A stretch of 54,775 nt of DNA, taken from positions 18,750-73,524 of the forward strand of contig NZ_BMOS01000014.1 in assembly GCF_014647195.1 (NCBI RefSeq). Reading direction: 5' to 3'. Position numbers and translations under genes: made by a program. The first letter of the stretch is position 1, and each line of letters starts with the position of its first letter. This document shows positions 1-8,733 of the stretch, in pieces. The notes below the pieces were generated by a model. The model was not told the origin of the DNA, made no database searches, and saw only the letters and a program-made list of their open reading frames with translations. The DNA comes from Oceanobacillus indicireducens (lineage in GTDB: Bacteria > Bacillota > Bacilli > Bacillales > Amphibacillaceae).

Positions 1-313
1 TTTTTGTTCGGATTTAATTCATATTAGAATAGTTATGTCCCAGCCTCGTCCGTCTTTTTATTTATTTAACCGCCTTAAAGAAGAAGGAGTCAACCTTCAT
101 TACTATGCTCAAATAAGGAATTCGCACGCTATGTCGGACAGTTTATGCTCGATTTAATGCGTGATAACACCAACTGAAATCATTCCCCGTTTTGCTAACC
201 GAATCCGTGCAATCCATTTATAAGCTTACCGGGTCGGAGAAATTGAGGTGGGCAAGTATCCTGGTGAAGCCATAGAGAAAACTGGTTCTTGTCTATACCT
301 TTTTTCAAAACAT
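1..313. other. Left-edge region without a confident gene
   Basis: No confident gene is visible in the first 313 bases. A short plus-strand open frame with a protein-like end (FARYVGQFMLDLMRDNTN, stop at 175-177) could be the tail of a decayed gene. It has no usable start and I do not recognise the family. Confidence 0.3.
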
Positions 314-342
314 GTGACATTTATGAAAACTTTTGCTATGCT
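314..342 (+). promoter_or_regulatory. Probable promoter of the thi operon
   Basis: GTGACA (314-319), a 17-bp spacer and TATGCT (337-342) make a plausible sigma-A promoter. It ends about 24 bases before the TPP riboswitch, so transcription would start just ahead of the aptamer. Seen in sequence; activity is inferred. Confidence 0.55.
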
Positions 343-365
343 AGATTCGAACTAAATAATATGAA

Positions 366-456
366 ACTACTAGGGGTGCCCTAACTGGGCTGAGAGGAAA
401 GTGTGTTTCCGACTCTTATCGACCTGATCTGGTTAATGCCAGCGTAGGGAAGTAGT
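366..456 (+). ncRNA. TPP riboswitch (THI element)
   Basis: The conserved THI-box segments are present: AGGGGTGCC near 372, CTGAGAGG near 390, and CCTGATCTGGTTAATGCCAG at 423-442 followed by CGTAGGGA. ACTACT at 366-371 pairs with AGTAGT at 451-456 to form stem P1. The element binds thiamine pyrophosphate and is followed by a terminator hairpin, so it should switch off the thiW-thiD-thiE operon when thiamine is plentiful. Confidence 0.96.
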
Positions 457-485
457 GAGATTGTTCTCATAACTATTTTCTTGTG

Positions 486-515
486 AAGCCAGGTCTAATC
501 ATGACCTGGCTTTTT
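486..515 (+). terminator. Riboswitch-controlled terminator
   Basis: A perfect 10-bp stem (AAGCCAGGTC at 486-495 with GACCTGGCTT at 503-512) and a T run follow the TPP aptamer. This is the expected expression platform: ligand binding should favour the hairpin and stop transcription before thiW. Confidence 0.9.
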
Positions 516-553
516 AATTGGTTGATTTTACCCCTTAAGATTGGAGGTCAAGT

Positions 554-1039
554 ATGAATAAAACCCGTCTCATCACGACGATGGCCGTCTTTATCGCAAT
601 TGGAACAATCAGCGCACAATTAATCTGGTTTCCCGCCGGTGTAGCCCGCGCTTATCCAGTACAGCATGCGATTAATGTCGTAGCCGCTGTCACCTTGGGA
701 CCCGGTCCGGCAGTCATTATTGCTTTCATTATCAGTCTATTACGCAATATGCTCGGACTAGGAACCTTATTAGCCTTCCCAGGTGCAATGGTCGGCGCTT
801 TTCTTGCAGGGTTCCTGTATAAGCAAACCAAGAAGCAATCGCTCGCCGCATTAGGTGAAGGGATTGGCAGTGGGGTTATTGGTGCATTATTTGCAGTGCC
901 ATTTGCTTATGTATTTATGGGGACATCGGCCGGTGCATTTGTTTTCATCCCCCCATTCCTTGTAAGCAGTATATCTGGAGCAATTCTTGGACTGCTCGTT
1001 GTATCTAAAGTTTACACCAAGGGCTTAATAAAAAATTAA
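554..1039 (+). CDS. thiW: ThiW, S component of a thiamine-precursor ECF transporter
   Basis: This is a 161-residue, very hydrophobic integral membrane protein with about five to six membrane segments, matching the length and pattern of ThiW substrate-binding S components of energy-coupling-factor transporters. Its probable substrate is a thiazole precursor of thiamine (family knowledge). It starts at ATG 554 after GGAGGTC and is the first gene behind the TPP riboswitch, which supports the role. The energising EcfA/T module is not in the window. Confidence 0.88.
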   Translation: MNKTRLITTMAVFIAIGTISAQLIWFPAGVARAYPVQHAINVVAAVTLGPGPAVIIAFIISLLRNMLGLGTLLAFPGAMVGAFLAGFLYKQTKKQSLAALGEGIGSGVIGALFAVPFAYVFMGTSAGAFVFIPPFLVSSISGAILGLLVVSKVYTKGLIKN

Positions 1040-1069
1040 AATGAGTAAGTTGATGAAGGAGAATGTTCA

Positions 1070-1894
1070 ATGAAGAATGTTGCATGTGCTCTAACGATAG
1101 CGGGTACGGACCCGAGCGGCGGTGCTGGAATTCACGCCGATCTGAAAACGTTTCAGGAATTGAAAACTTATGGGATGTCGGTTATCACCTCCATCGTGTC
1201 CCAAAACACGACAGGTGTTCAAGCTGTTTCCCACGTCTCTCTAGAAATGATCGAACAGCAACTAGACTCGATTATTTCTGATATGCCTATCCATGCATTT
1301 AAAACAGGGATGATTGCCAATCAGGATATGATGAAATTGATTTATAATAAAATAAAGCATTTGGATGCACCTTATGTTATGGACCCGGTCATGGTTGCCA
1401 CAAGCGGTGACACATTGATTGAACGCGATTCCCGTAATTATCTGCGGAAGAATTTGCTTCCGCTTACAACAATTGTAACTCCAAATATTCCAGAAACAGA
1501 ATATCTAATAGGTGAAAAAGTTGAAACCGATGAGGACATGAAGCAGGCTGCCGAAATGCTTGTGAAAAATTTTGGCGCGAAAGCTGCACTAGTTAAAGGC
1601 GGTCACCGCGAAGGCGATGCGGTTGATTTCCTTTATGATGGTTCAAGGATCCATAGCTTTTCGGCTCCCCGAATAAATACAAATAATACACATGGTACAG
1701 GTTGTACGTATGCAGCAGCGATAACTGCTAATCTAAGCCAAGGCCTCCCTCTTAACATTGCGGTTAAACAGGCAAAACATTATGTAACGCTCGCGATCAA
1801 GTATTCTTTGGACTTAGGAGCTGGTAGCGGACCGACGAATCATTGGGCACCGCGTATCCATACAAATAATTTAACGACAACTGAGGTGGAGTAA
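1070..1894 (+). CDS. thiD: Hydroxymethylpyrimidine/phosphomethylpyrimidine kinase ThiD
   Basis: A 274-residue ribokinase-fold enzyme that phosphorylates HMP and HMP-phosphate to HMP-PP in thiamine synthesis. It has the N-terminal TIAGTDPSGGAGIHADLKTF motif, the DPVMVATSGD motif in the middle, and the C-terminal anion-hole region NTHGTGCTYAAAITANLSQG. Length is normal. The start is ATG 1070 after AAGGAG. It lies between thiW and thiE in the riboswitch-controlled operon. Confidence 0.95.
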   Translation: MKNVACALTIAGTDPSGGAGIHADLKTFQELKTYGMSVITSIVSQNTTGVQAVSHVSLEMIEQQLDSIISDMPIHAFKTGMIANQDMMKLIYNKIKHLDAPYVMDPVMVATSGDTLIERDSRNYLRKNLLPLTTIVTPNIPETEYLIGEKVETDEDMKQAAEMLVKNFGAKAALVKGGHREGDAVDFLYDGSRIHSFSAPRINTNNTHGTGCTYAAAITANLSQGLPLNIAVKQAKHYVTLAIKYSLDLGAGSGPTNHWAPRIHTNNLTTTEVE

Positions 1895-1896
1895 CG

Positions 1897-2520
1897 ATGT
1901 CATCATTTAATCCATTAAGCTTAAGGAAATATTTCATTATGGGTAGTCAAAATGTTAAAGGTAATCCCGTTGCTGTTCTGGAGCAAGCAATACAAGCTGG
2001 AATTACAATTTTCCAATTTCGGGAAAAAGGTCCAGGCTCCCTTTCAGGAGATAGTAAAATTAAGTTAGGAAAAGAATTGCGGGCAGTTTGTAGCGTACAT
2101 CAAATTCCATTTATTGTTAATGATGATGTAGAATTAGTAGACAAATTAGATGCAGATGGGATACATGTCGGGCAAGATGATCAATCGGTGAAAGAATTAC
2201 GGGAGATGTTTCCTAATAAAATCATTGGATTATCTGTTTCAAATCAGGACGAATTAAATAATAGTGCGCTAGAATATGTTGATTATATAGGTGCTGGTCC
2301 AGTGTTCCTTACTACAACGAAAGTGGATGCAAAATCTAGTGTCGGGTTGGATTGGATCCGTTTCTTGCGTGCAGAATTCCCTGAGTTTCCGATAGTCGGA
2401 ATCGGTGGGATTAATACAACAAATGCGAGCTCAGTATTAAAAGCTGGAGCAAATGGTGTTTCTTTCATATCCGCTGTAACGAGAGCAGAAGATATAAAAG
2501 AAGCAGTAAGTAAATTATAA
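1897..2520 (+). CDS. thiE: Thiamine-phosphate synthase ThiE
   Basis: A 207-residue TIM-barrel enzyme that joins HMP-PP and thiazole phosphate to thiamine phosphate. Recognisable motifs are FQFREKG, PFIVNDDVELVDKLDADGIHVGQDD and the phosphate-binding IVGIGGINTTN followed by GANGVSFISAV. ATG 1897 follows GGTGGAG and begins two bases after the thiD stop. No thiM (thiazole kinase) gene is present in the operon, so thiazole phosphate must come from elsewhere. Confidence 0.95.
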   Translation: MSSFNPLSLRKYFIMGSQNVKGNPVAVLEQAIQAGITIFQFREKGPGSLSGDSKIKLGKELRAVCSVHQIPFIVNDDVELVDKLDADGIHVGQDDQSVKELREMFPNKIIGLSVSNQDELNNSALEYVDYIGAGPVFLTTTKVDAKSSVGLDWIRFLRAEFPEFPIVGIGGINTTNASSVLKAGANGVSFISAVTRAEDIKEAVSKL

Positions 2521-2703
2521 TATTCTTATTTTTGTTCGCTATGGCAAATAACAGACAGGAAATTATGAACGGTGTATACAATGGAATCTGCTCCAGCGCT
2601 TTATATTCACCACAAGAGTGCCTTCTGGGCGTTGATAAAATACGTAAAAGATTTAAATCGATACGCAAGGCATCTACCTTATATCAAAGAATAAGCATAG
2701 AAA

Positions 2704-2740
2704 ACAGCCTCATACATTTTTGTACGAGGCTGTATTTTTA
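2704..2740 (+). terminator. Terminator after the thi operon
   Basis: A 13-bp stem with one mismatch (ACAGCCTCATACA at 2704-2716 with TGTACGAGGCTGT at 2721-2733) is followed by a T-rich stretch. It can end plus-strand thi transcription. Its left arm is also close to the end of the minus-strand pseudogene, and the hairpin may work in both directions. The 180 bases between thiE and the hairpin hold no convincing gene. Confidence 0.8.
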
Positions 2741-3155
2741 TTTATTTTTTGGAAGCAATCGGTCATCAACCGGAATCTCCGGTCTTATATCTAAGAGCAT
2801 AGAGATGAATTGATCCCTATTTTCCGGCGATATAGCAACTCGTCAAGTTTACTACAAGATATTTGTATTCGTTTTAAGGATAGTGCCGGAGAGTTAAGCG
2901 GCATTTTTGACAAAGCAATTAATTTAATGTCCGGGATATGAACAGTCTGCCGAATCGGGCCATAATAGATTTTATCTTGTCCCCTTCTATTTTATATCCA
3001 GTCCGGAACCAGAACCAGAGCAGAAATGCAGCTAATCCGAACATAATGAACATGATAGTAACCTGCCCTTTTAAGAGCGGAAATAATATCCCAAGTAGCG
3101 AAATTATCCAGACGATGCCAGTTATCCACTTGTCTCTTATGGATGGAAAATACAT
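2738..3155 (-). pseudogene. Broken bacterial PH-domain (YyaB/bPH_4-like) protein
   Basis: From ATG 3155 (after AGGAGGAAG) the frame encodes two membrane segments and FRTGYKIEGDKIK, then stops early at 2919. The family pattern continues in another frame as YGPIRQTVHIPDIKLIALSK and LNSPALSLKRIQIS. After a second shift it continues as ISPENRDQFISMLLDIRPEI, ending at 2738. One missing A near 2955 and one missing T near 2845 would restore a protein of about 138 residues. Both changes are in homopolymers, so real decay and sequencing error are both possible. Confidence 0.75.
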
Positions 3156-3165
3156 AGACTTCCTC

Positions 3166-4044
3166 CTATTTGGCACTTACTGCGAGCATCCGGTCTAAAT
3201 TTTTAAATTCGAGCGATTCCAGTTTCGGTTCAATCTTTGTTCGATCGAATCTTTTCTGTGCCGTTTCCAGCTCACAAGAGACGGGTACATCACATTTAAT
3301 TTCAGCAAGTTCCCTTGAAATGTGAAGCATCTCAAGATCGGTTTCTAATTTGGTACGGATCCCTTTTGTTAATTGATCCGTATTAGCTAGAAGTCCTTCA
3401 ATGGATTGATACTCTTTAATTAATCGAAGCGCGGTCTTTTCCCCTATTCCTTTTACACCTGGGTAATTATCTGCGCTATCTCCCATTAATGCTTTCATAT
3501 CAACGACTTGGTGTGGATATATCCCTTTTTTCTCAAAGAAGTTTTCTCTTGTAAACAATTCATAGTTCCCTTGTCCTTTTCTCATGATCGAGACGTGTAT
3601 ATTCTCATCAACTAGTTGAAGCATATCCTGATCTCCTGTTAGAACAATAACCTCGTGATCTGCTTGAAATAGACGAGCAAGCGTACCAATACAGTCATCC
3701 GCTTCATAATTTTCCAGACCGACATTTGGAATGTTGAAAGCTTCGACGACTTCTTTAATTAAGTCAAATTGTGGTACAAGCTCTTCCGGGGGTGCTCCAC
3801 GGTTTGCTTTATAATCTGGATAAATTTCATTACGGAACGTTTTGCTCCCCATGTCCCAGCAACAAATTACGTGGCTCGGTTCATACGTGTCAACTGCATC
3901 AAGGAAATACCGTAAAAATTGATAAATTCCATTTGTTGGTATTCCTTCACTTGTTTTCATAAAGTTTCCTCGGAAGGCAGTAGCGAAAAATCCTCTAAAT
4001 AACAATGCCATTCCGTCTACTAATAAAATCTTATTCTTTTTCAT
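3166..4044 (-). CDS. ypcP: 5'-3' exonuclease (YpcP-like)
   Basis: A 292-residue stand-alone 5'-3' exonuclease homologous to the N-terminal domain of DNA polymerase I. It acts in removing RNA primers and flaps. Visible motifs include LLVDGMALLFRGFFA, the metal-ligand cluster YEADDCIGTLA, LTGDQDMLQLV, MGDSADNYPGVKGIGEKTA and the helix-hairpin-helix in the same stretch. It abuts dynA directly (dynA TAA followed at once by its ATG), as in B. subtilis, so the two are probably cotranscribed. Confidence 0.93.
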   Translation of the reverse strand: MKKNKILLVDGMALLFRGFFATAFRGNFMKTSEGIPTNGIYQFLRYFLDAVDTYEPSHVICCWDMGSKTFRNEIYPDYKANRGAPPEELVPQFDLIKEVVEAFNIPNVGLENYEADDCIGTLARLFQADHEVIVLTGDQDMLQLVDENIHVSIMRKGQGNYELFTRENFFEKKGIYPHQVVDMKALMGDSADNYPGVKGIGEKTALRLIKEYQSIEGLLANTDQLTKGIRTKLETDLEMLHISRELAEIKCDVPVSCELETAQKRFDRTKIEPKLESLEFKNLDRMLAVSAK

Positions 4045-7000
4045 TTATATATCTACTCCTACCTTTTCTTCCATTATGAGTTTTTCCAACTGTTCTAGTG
4101 TATCATCTAATCTTGGAAGTTCTGCTGGTGCTGCTAATATCGTGAAGTAATTAGAAACTTGTTGCTCCAGTCGTTGGATGGTTGACTCTTTCATCACCTT
4201 GATTAGTTCTTGCCACTGCTCTTTGTAACCTGAAACCATCCTCTCTTGATTTGCTTGGATAAACTTTTCAACTGATGGTAAAAGCATTTGATACAGTTCT
4301 TCTTTCATTGTTTCTTTTTCATTTTGTACGAAAAATGCTTTTGTTCCTTTATATTTTCCAATAATAGGTTGGAAGAGTTTCATTTGTATAGCTGGCATTT
4401 TCTCCTCATAATCCGGTGTATATAATTCATAATCAAACTGGTCCGGTAAAGCAAATAGTGAATTAATCTCCTTATTTCTTTGATGCATTGCCTGGTATAC
4501 CTCATTTGCCAATCGTAATGTATGGCGTTCCATCCTTAAAGATACGGCTTGAAGTTCTTGATTAAGTTCAAATTGAATATATTCGATTAAGTTCTCTAGC
4601 GCATTCCTCAACTCGGCAGTTGCTTTTCTGCCATTTTCAGTAATTGTTGTTGGATTGAACATTTCCTTAAACATATCGTGATAACGAATACTAAGTCGCT
4701 CTATAACATAGTAGAGCTGCTTCTCAATCCGTTGCTCGAGCTGCTGCATATAGACATCCGTTTCATATGTGCGAACATATGTAGCGGCTTGTGTCTGGTC
4801 TTGTTTTATCCGCTCTTTTTGCTGCTCTTTATCTGCTTCATCAAGTGTGATAGAGGAAATATAGTGTTCCATTGTTTCATACGCTCGCTTCATATCCCAT
4901 AAGGCACTGTCAATTGTTAATGAAGCTAAGTCATGATGAATAAAGGAATAAAATTGGCTTTCAAATGCTTCCATTTGCCCGTTTAATGGAAGTTGTTTTA
5001 CCTTCTCACTAAGCGACTGTTTACTAGATACTGGAAATAATCTGGCATTCCGAATCCCAAGTTTTGTTAATTCGTCTGTGACATAAGTCGTGACGAGCTG
5101 TAATTCCTCTTTACTTTCCGCAAGATCGGCAGCATTAACAATGAAAAACATTTTATCCAATTGAAATGCTTCTTTTACCCGGCCGAGTTGTAAAAGAAAA
5201 TCTCGGTCGGCGCGTGATAACGCATGATTATAATACGTGACATAAAGGATAGCGTCCGCATGTTTAATATAATTGAATGCCACATTCGTGTGCCGGGCAT
5301 TCACCGAATCCGCACCAGGAGTGTCTACTAAACTGATACCTTGTCTTGTAATGGGGCTATCATAATAGACATCGATTGCTTCAACGAAACAAGCCATCGT
5401 CTCATCTGCGACATAAGCGACAAATTCATCAAAGGGGATTGTCCGCTTTTTCCCGATATATTCTTTATTGGCAATATAGCCTTTCATCATGGCGCGGATA
5501 TAAGCTTGGTACATCTTATTTAAACGTGCATCTTCAGCAATATTCTTCTTATCAATCCATGTAAGCAGCCGATCGAGGGTATCCCCCTTTGGAGAGAATT
5601 TATCCGTCATATCGGTTAATTCCTCATATAATTTCGCTTCCTGCTTCATTGTCACAATGACCGTACCGTGCGGGTATTCTTCTGTTATTGGATGGATGCG
5701 GTTGACAGTTGCCGTCGTTGGGTTCGGTGAAACAGGTAACACATTTTCTCCAATCAATGCGTTGGAAAAAGATGACTTACCAGCACTGAATGCACCAAAT
5801 AGAGCAATCGTAAATGTTCGATTTTTAAGCCTATCTTGCTTCCTTTTAAGATCTGTTATTAAATCGGTAAAACCTGGGATTTTCTCCGTAAGCGTGATTG
5901 TCTGCTCAATCCGTTTCAGCATTTCTTCAGCTGACAGATTCGTAGGTTGTGCTTCTGCTTCCACTACAGCTTTTATCTCCGTCTTAGTTTCTTCCTGATT
6001 TTTTTCATAAATAGACTGCTCGGCGATAACAAATTTATCTTCTTTCCGCTTTGCTTCAGTCAGCGTTTGTTCCCATTCTCTTTCATCGACACGCGGGAAG
6101 GCGAATACTTCATCTATTACGCTGATCTTGCTTTCCAATTCAGCTTGAATTTTATTGTATTTATCGATAACCTTCCGTACTTCTTCAAGACTTTCTGAAG
6201 ATGTTTCTTGTTTTGCCAATGTTTCAGCATGCTTATCCGCTAGTGCTTGCTGGATCACTTCAAGAAAATCTAAGGAGCGCCGCCTGAATTTAGCTTTAAT
6301 ATCGCTTGCGACGTCATTTGTATAATTTAATACATACTCCCCGTTCACTTGAGCGCCATGCTTTAATAACTTTTCAAAATCAGAGTGATCATAATTGATT
6401 GAGAAATTATTCACTTCTTCGATTAACGCTTGATCAGTCAGTGCATAGTCCTTCAGGAGCTGAACATATTTATCCCTCAGCTTCCATTGAATTGATGAGC
6501 GAATTGTTTCTTGGATTAATTGCTCAAATTCTTCTCTGCGGTTGGCCCTTTCTTCCTCGGTTTTCTTCTTGGATCCAAACAAGCCTACTTTAAAACGTGG
6601 TTGCTCGGCTTCAAGATAACTTTCAGCAAGATCACGTACTTCTTTCGGCATTAAATACGCATTTTGCAATGTTTGTTTTAATTCCGATTGAAACGTCTCT
6701 TCCAATTCTTCTGGCTCTTTCGCAAGATTTCTCATTAGTTTCTCAGCAGTTTCCATATGAGCCAACTGTTGTTCTACATCTTCATCCATTTCTATTTCGC
6801 TCTTTAGTTCATCATACTGCTGTTCCAGGAAGGATTTATGCTTCTCCATAACCTGTTTGACTGAGGCTTGAATATTGAAATGCGTGTCTCCTTCATTTTC
6901 TAGGATGGAAAACAATGTAGTTTTTACCTTGTTGAATTCATTGATTGTTAGCGAAGGATCATAAAGTGATGTATAAAAAACTTCGACAGGTTGAATATTC

Positions 7001-7680
7001 CAAGCTGTAAAGGTTTGCCTGATACTTTCTTTGAAACTGGCAAATGATAATTCCTTTTCATTATGTTTATCAATCTGATTAATTATTAAATAAAATGGGA
7101 TTTGATTTTCTTGTAGTGATTGAAGAAAATACAAATTAACTTCAGATTGGACATGATTATAGTCCACGACATAAAACAGGACATCTACTAAGTGAAGTGC
7201 ACTCTCCGTCATTAAGCGGTCAGCATCATCCGCAGCATCAATCCCCGGTGTATCCATTAGCGCTGCTTTATGTGGTATAATTACTTCTTTCGTACTGATT
7301 TCGATTCGCTTAATTTCATCTTTATCTGTTGAATAGGCCTTAATCATATCAAGATCGTAAGGTTCCTGATACTCAATAGGATCCCCTTTGGTAAAGAAGA
7401 CTCTTGCCCAGCCCTCTCCAGATGTTAACTTAACAATATTTGCACTCGTTGGAATCGGACTTTTTGGCAAAATATCCTTTCCAAGCAGTGCATTAATCAT
7501 GGATGACTTTCCCGCTGAAAAATGTCCTGAGAAACTGACGACGAGCTCCTTATCATGTAACTTTTGATACAACTCCAATATTTTCTTTGCATTTTCCTCA
7601 TCATTATTTGCCTGCATCAGTTGATAAAGAGCTGCAAGCTGTTCTTCGTTCAACTCTGTTCCTGTATTAACCTGCACCAT
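4045..7680 (-). CDS. dynA: Dynamin family protein DynA (YpbR-like, two GTPase units)
   Basis: This 1211-residue protein is a head-to-tail fusion of two dynamin-like units. The first P-loop is GHFSAGKSSMINALLG (about residue 52) with DTPGIDAAD and NQID. The second is GAFSAGKSSFSNALIG (about residue 625) with DTPGADS and NAAD. Long coiled-coil stalks separate them. The B. subtilis homologue tethers and fuses membranes and helps cells survive phage and pore-forming agents (established). It starts at ATG 7680 after GGAGAAAG. The prophage is inserted only 36 bases upstream, in the likely promoter. Confidence 0.95.
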   Translation of the reverse strand: MVQVNTGTELNEEQLAALYQLMQANNDEENAKKILELYQKLHDKELVVSFSGHFSAGKSSMINALLGKDILPKSPIPTSANIVKLTSGEGWARVFFTKGDPIEYQEPYDLDMIKAYSTDKDEIKRIEISTKEVIIPHKAALMDTPGIDAADDADRLMTESALHLVDVLFYVVDYNHVQSEVNLYFLQSLQENQIPFYLIINQIDKHNEKELSFASFKESIRQTFTAWNIQPVEVFYTSLYDPSLTINEFNKVKTTLFSILENEGDTHFNIQASVKQVMEKHKSFLEQQYDELKSEIEMDEDVEQQLAHMETAEKLMRNLAKEPEELEETFQSELKQTLQNAYLMPKEVRDLAESYLEAEQPRFKVGLFGSKKKTEEERANRREEFEQLIQETIRSSIQWKLRDKYVQLLKDYALTDQALIEEVNNFSINYDHSDFEKLLKHGAQVNGEYVLNYTNDVASDIKAKFRRRSLDFLEVIQQALADKHAETLAKQETSSESLEEVRKVIDKYNKIQAELESKISVIDEVFAFPRVDEREWEQTLTEAKRKEDKFVIAEQSIYEKNQEETKTEIKAVVEAEAQPTNLSAEEMLKRIEQTITLTEKIPGFTDLITDLKRKQDRLKNRTFTIALFGAFSAGKSSFSNALIGENVLPVSPNPTTATVNRIHPITEEYPHGTVIVTMKQEAKLYEELTDMTDKFSPKGDTLDRLLTWIDKKNIAEDARLNKMYQAYIRAMMKGYIANKEYIGKKRTIPFDEFVAYVADETMACFVEAIDVYYDSPITRQGISLVDTPGADSVNARHTNVAFNYIKHADAILYVTYYNHALSRADRDFLLQLGRVKEAFQLDKMFFIVNAADLAESKEELQLVTTYVTDELTKLGIRNARLFPVSSKQSLSEKVKQLPLNGQMEAFESQFYSFIHHDLASLTIDSALWDMKRAYETMEHYISSITLDEADKEQQKERIKQDQTQAATYVRTYETDVYMQQLEQRIEKQLYYVIERLSIRYHDMFKEMFNPTTITENGRKATAELRNALENLIEYIQFELNQELQAVSLRMERHTLRLANEVYQAMHQRNKEINSLFALPDQFDYELYTPDYEEKMPAIQMKLFQPIIGKYKGTKAFFVQNEKETMKEELYQMLLPSVEKFIQANQERMVSGYKEQWQELIKVMKESTIQRLEQQVSNYFTILAAPAELPRLDDTLEQLEKLIMEEKVGVDI

Positions 7681-7716
7681 GAATACTTTCTCCTGCCCCT
7701 CTTAAAATAACGATTT

Positions 7717-7733
7717 TAATCTATTATACGTAA
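7717..7733. repeat. attL core, 17-bp direct repeat
   Basis: TAATCTATTATACGTAA is identical to 49310-49326. It flanks the prophage and lies 36 bases upstream of the dynA start. Read on the minus strand it contains TATAAT. Confidence 0.9.
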
Positions 7734-7752
7734 TAATTTTTATTGAACGCAA
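7723..7752 (-). promoter_or_regulatory. Putative dynA promoter created at attL
   Basis: On the minus strand TATAAT (7728-7723) lies inside the att core. The phage DNA beyond it offers TTGCGT (7752-7747) at 18-bp spacing. In the empty site the host sequence now at attR would supply TAGAAA at 17 bp. So the phage swaps the -35 region of the promoter (inference). Confidence 0.45.
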
Positions 7753-7848
7753 ATTACATCATTAAAACATGTACCCCTAATACTAACAATCGTTTAGTTG
7801 TTTTACAACTTTATTGGATATGTAAGATAAGGCAGGTTAATGAACCGA

Positions 7849-7882
7849 TTTGGGGCTACTTTTGGGGCTGAATTGGGGCTAC
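7849..7882 (+). repeat. Three direct TTGGGGCT repeats, probable integrase arm sites (left)
   Basis: TTGGGGCT occurs at 7850-7857, 7862-7869 and 7873-7880, spaced 11-12 bp, about 115 bp inside attL. The same TGGGGCT word recurs near attR. Spacing of about one helical turn and placement on both sides fit arm-type sites of a tyrosine integrase. Apart from these repeats and the terminator that follows, the stretch from attL to the kwaA-like gene holds no gene. Confidence 0.55.
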
Positions 7883-7928
7883 ATAATATCATGTGGGTAG
7901 GCTTTAAAACAACTGACGAATATAAATT

Positions 7929-7954
7929 AGACCGCTAATGCAGCGGTCTTTTTT
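7929..7954 (+). terminator. Plus-strand terminator at the phage left end
   Basis: AGACCGCT (7929-7936) and AGCGGTCT (7942-7949) with a T run form a terminator with no plus-strand gene before it in the lysogen. In the excised circular phage it would lie just downstream of the integrase gene across attP, which explains its orientation. Confidence 0.8.
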
Positions 7955-8043
7955 AAACTATTCAAACACTTGCGGGTAAACCAGAGGTATTAATGAGGAA
8001 ATATCTGGCTAATGTGGTGTTAGAGAGATGAGATATCGAGTTT

Positions 8044-8073
8044 AAAAAATATTTGCCGCTAAATACTAGCGGC
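8044..8073 (-). terminator. Terminator after the Kiwa-like cassette
   Basis: On the minus strand GCCGCTA and TAGCGGC (8073-8055) form a 7-bp stem followed by a T-rich tract. It lies immediately after the kwaA-like stop and keeps transcription from running into attL and dynA. Confidence 0.75.
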
Positions 8074-8081
8074 CAAATAAA

Positions 8082-8708
8082 TTAATATAAGTCATCTTCA
8101 TTTTTAGGTTTTGTTTTATGCTCGGTTAAAACATAAATATCCCCGATTAGATTTACCTTATTAACAGATAGTTGTCTTTTTGCAATGATTCTCAACTTTG
8201 ATTTACTTATTTTTGTAATATAAACATCTTCTTCTGCAGAAAACACATTGTATCCGCATATATTATATAAAGGATTCATAAATAGTTGATCGTTTTTAAC
8301 ATAAAAAGTACCAATGATTATAAATAATAGTAAATTTATTACTAAGCTTCTAGAACTACTTATGTCCATTGATAAGAGAGGTACTATGTAAGTGACTATA
8401 TACCCCATGGTATCCTCTCTAACAAATTCGGCATTTTTAATTACCCCCACTCTACCCTCAGTTTTTGTGTAAACTAAGAAGAAAAGACTGACTCCAAACA
8501 TGGATAAAAAAAACATAATCATTAAGCCAATCCAAAAAAACGACTCAGTAGTGCTATTGTTAATAAATTGGTTTAGGAATTGATTAAACGATAGGATTTC
8601 CCCATGCTTATCATAAATACGAATGTTTTGAACCATAAGTAATAAATACAAAGGTATAAAAGATGACAGGTAGAAGAGTATTTTTTGAATTGTTCGATTG
8701 AACTTCAT
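8082..8708 (-). CDS. kwaA: Putative KwaA, membrane subunit of a Kiwa anti-phage system
   Basis: This 208-residue protein has about four membrane segments: FYLSSFIPLYLLLMV near the N-terminus, FFWIGLMIMFFLSMFGVSLF, GYIVTYIVPLLS and LVINLLLFIIIGTFYV. Then comes MNPLYNICGYNVF and a hydrophilic C-terminal tail. Topology, size and the neighbouring DUF4868/KwaB-like gene fit KwaA, which forms a membrane oligomer working with KwaB (established for Kiwa). The order here is B then A, the reverse of the described E. coli system. The start is ATG 8708 after GGGGGATGAG. The family call rests partly on context. Confidence 0.6.
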   Translation of the reverse strand: MKFNRTIQKILFYLSSFIPLYLLLMVQNIRIYDKHGEILSFNQFLNQFINNSTTESFFWIGLMIMFFLSMFGVSLFFLVYTKTEGRVGVIKNAEFVREDTMGYIVTYIVPLLSMDISSSRSLVINLLLFIIIGTFYVKNDQLFMNPLYNICGYNVFSAEEDVYITKISKSKLRIIAKRQLSVNKVNLIGDIYVLTEHKTKPKNEDDLY

Positions 8709-8733
8709 AACTCATCCCCCATTAATGTTATAT

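Noticed and set aside
2465-2668. Minus-strand open frame rich in leucine after thiE
   Set aside because: Low-complexity reading opposite the thiE end and an AT-rich spacer; no ribosome site.
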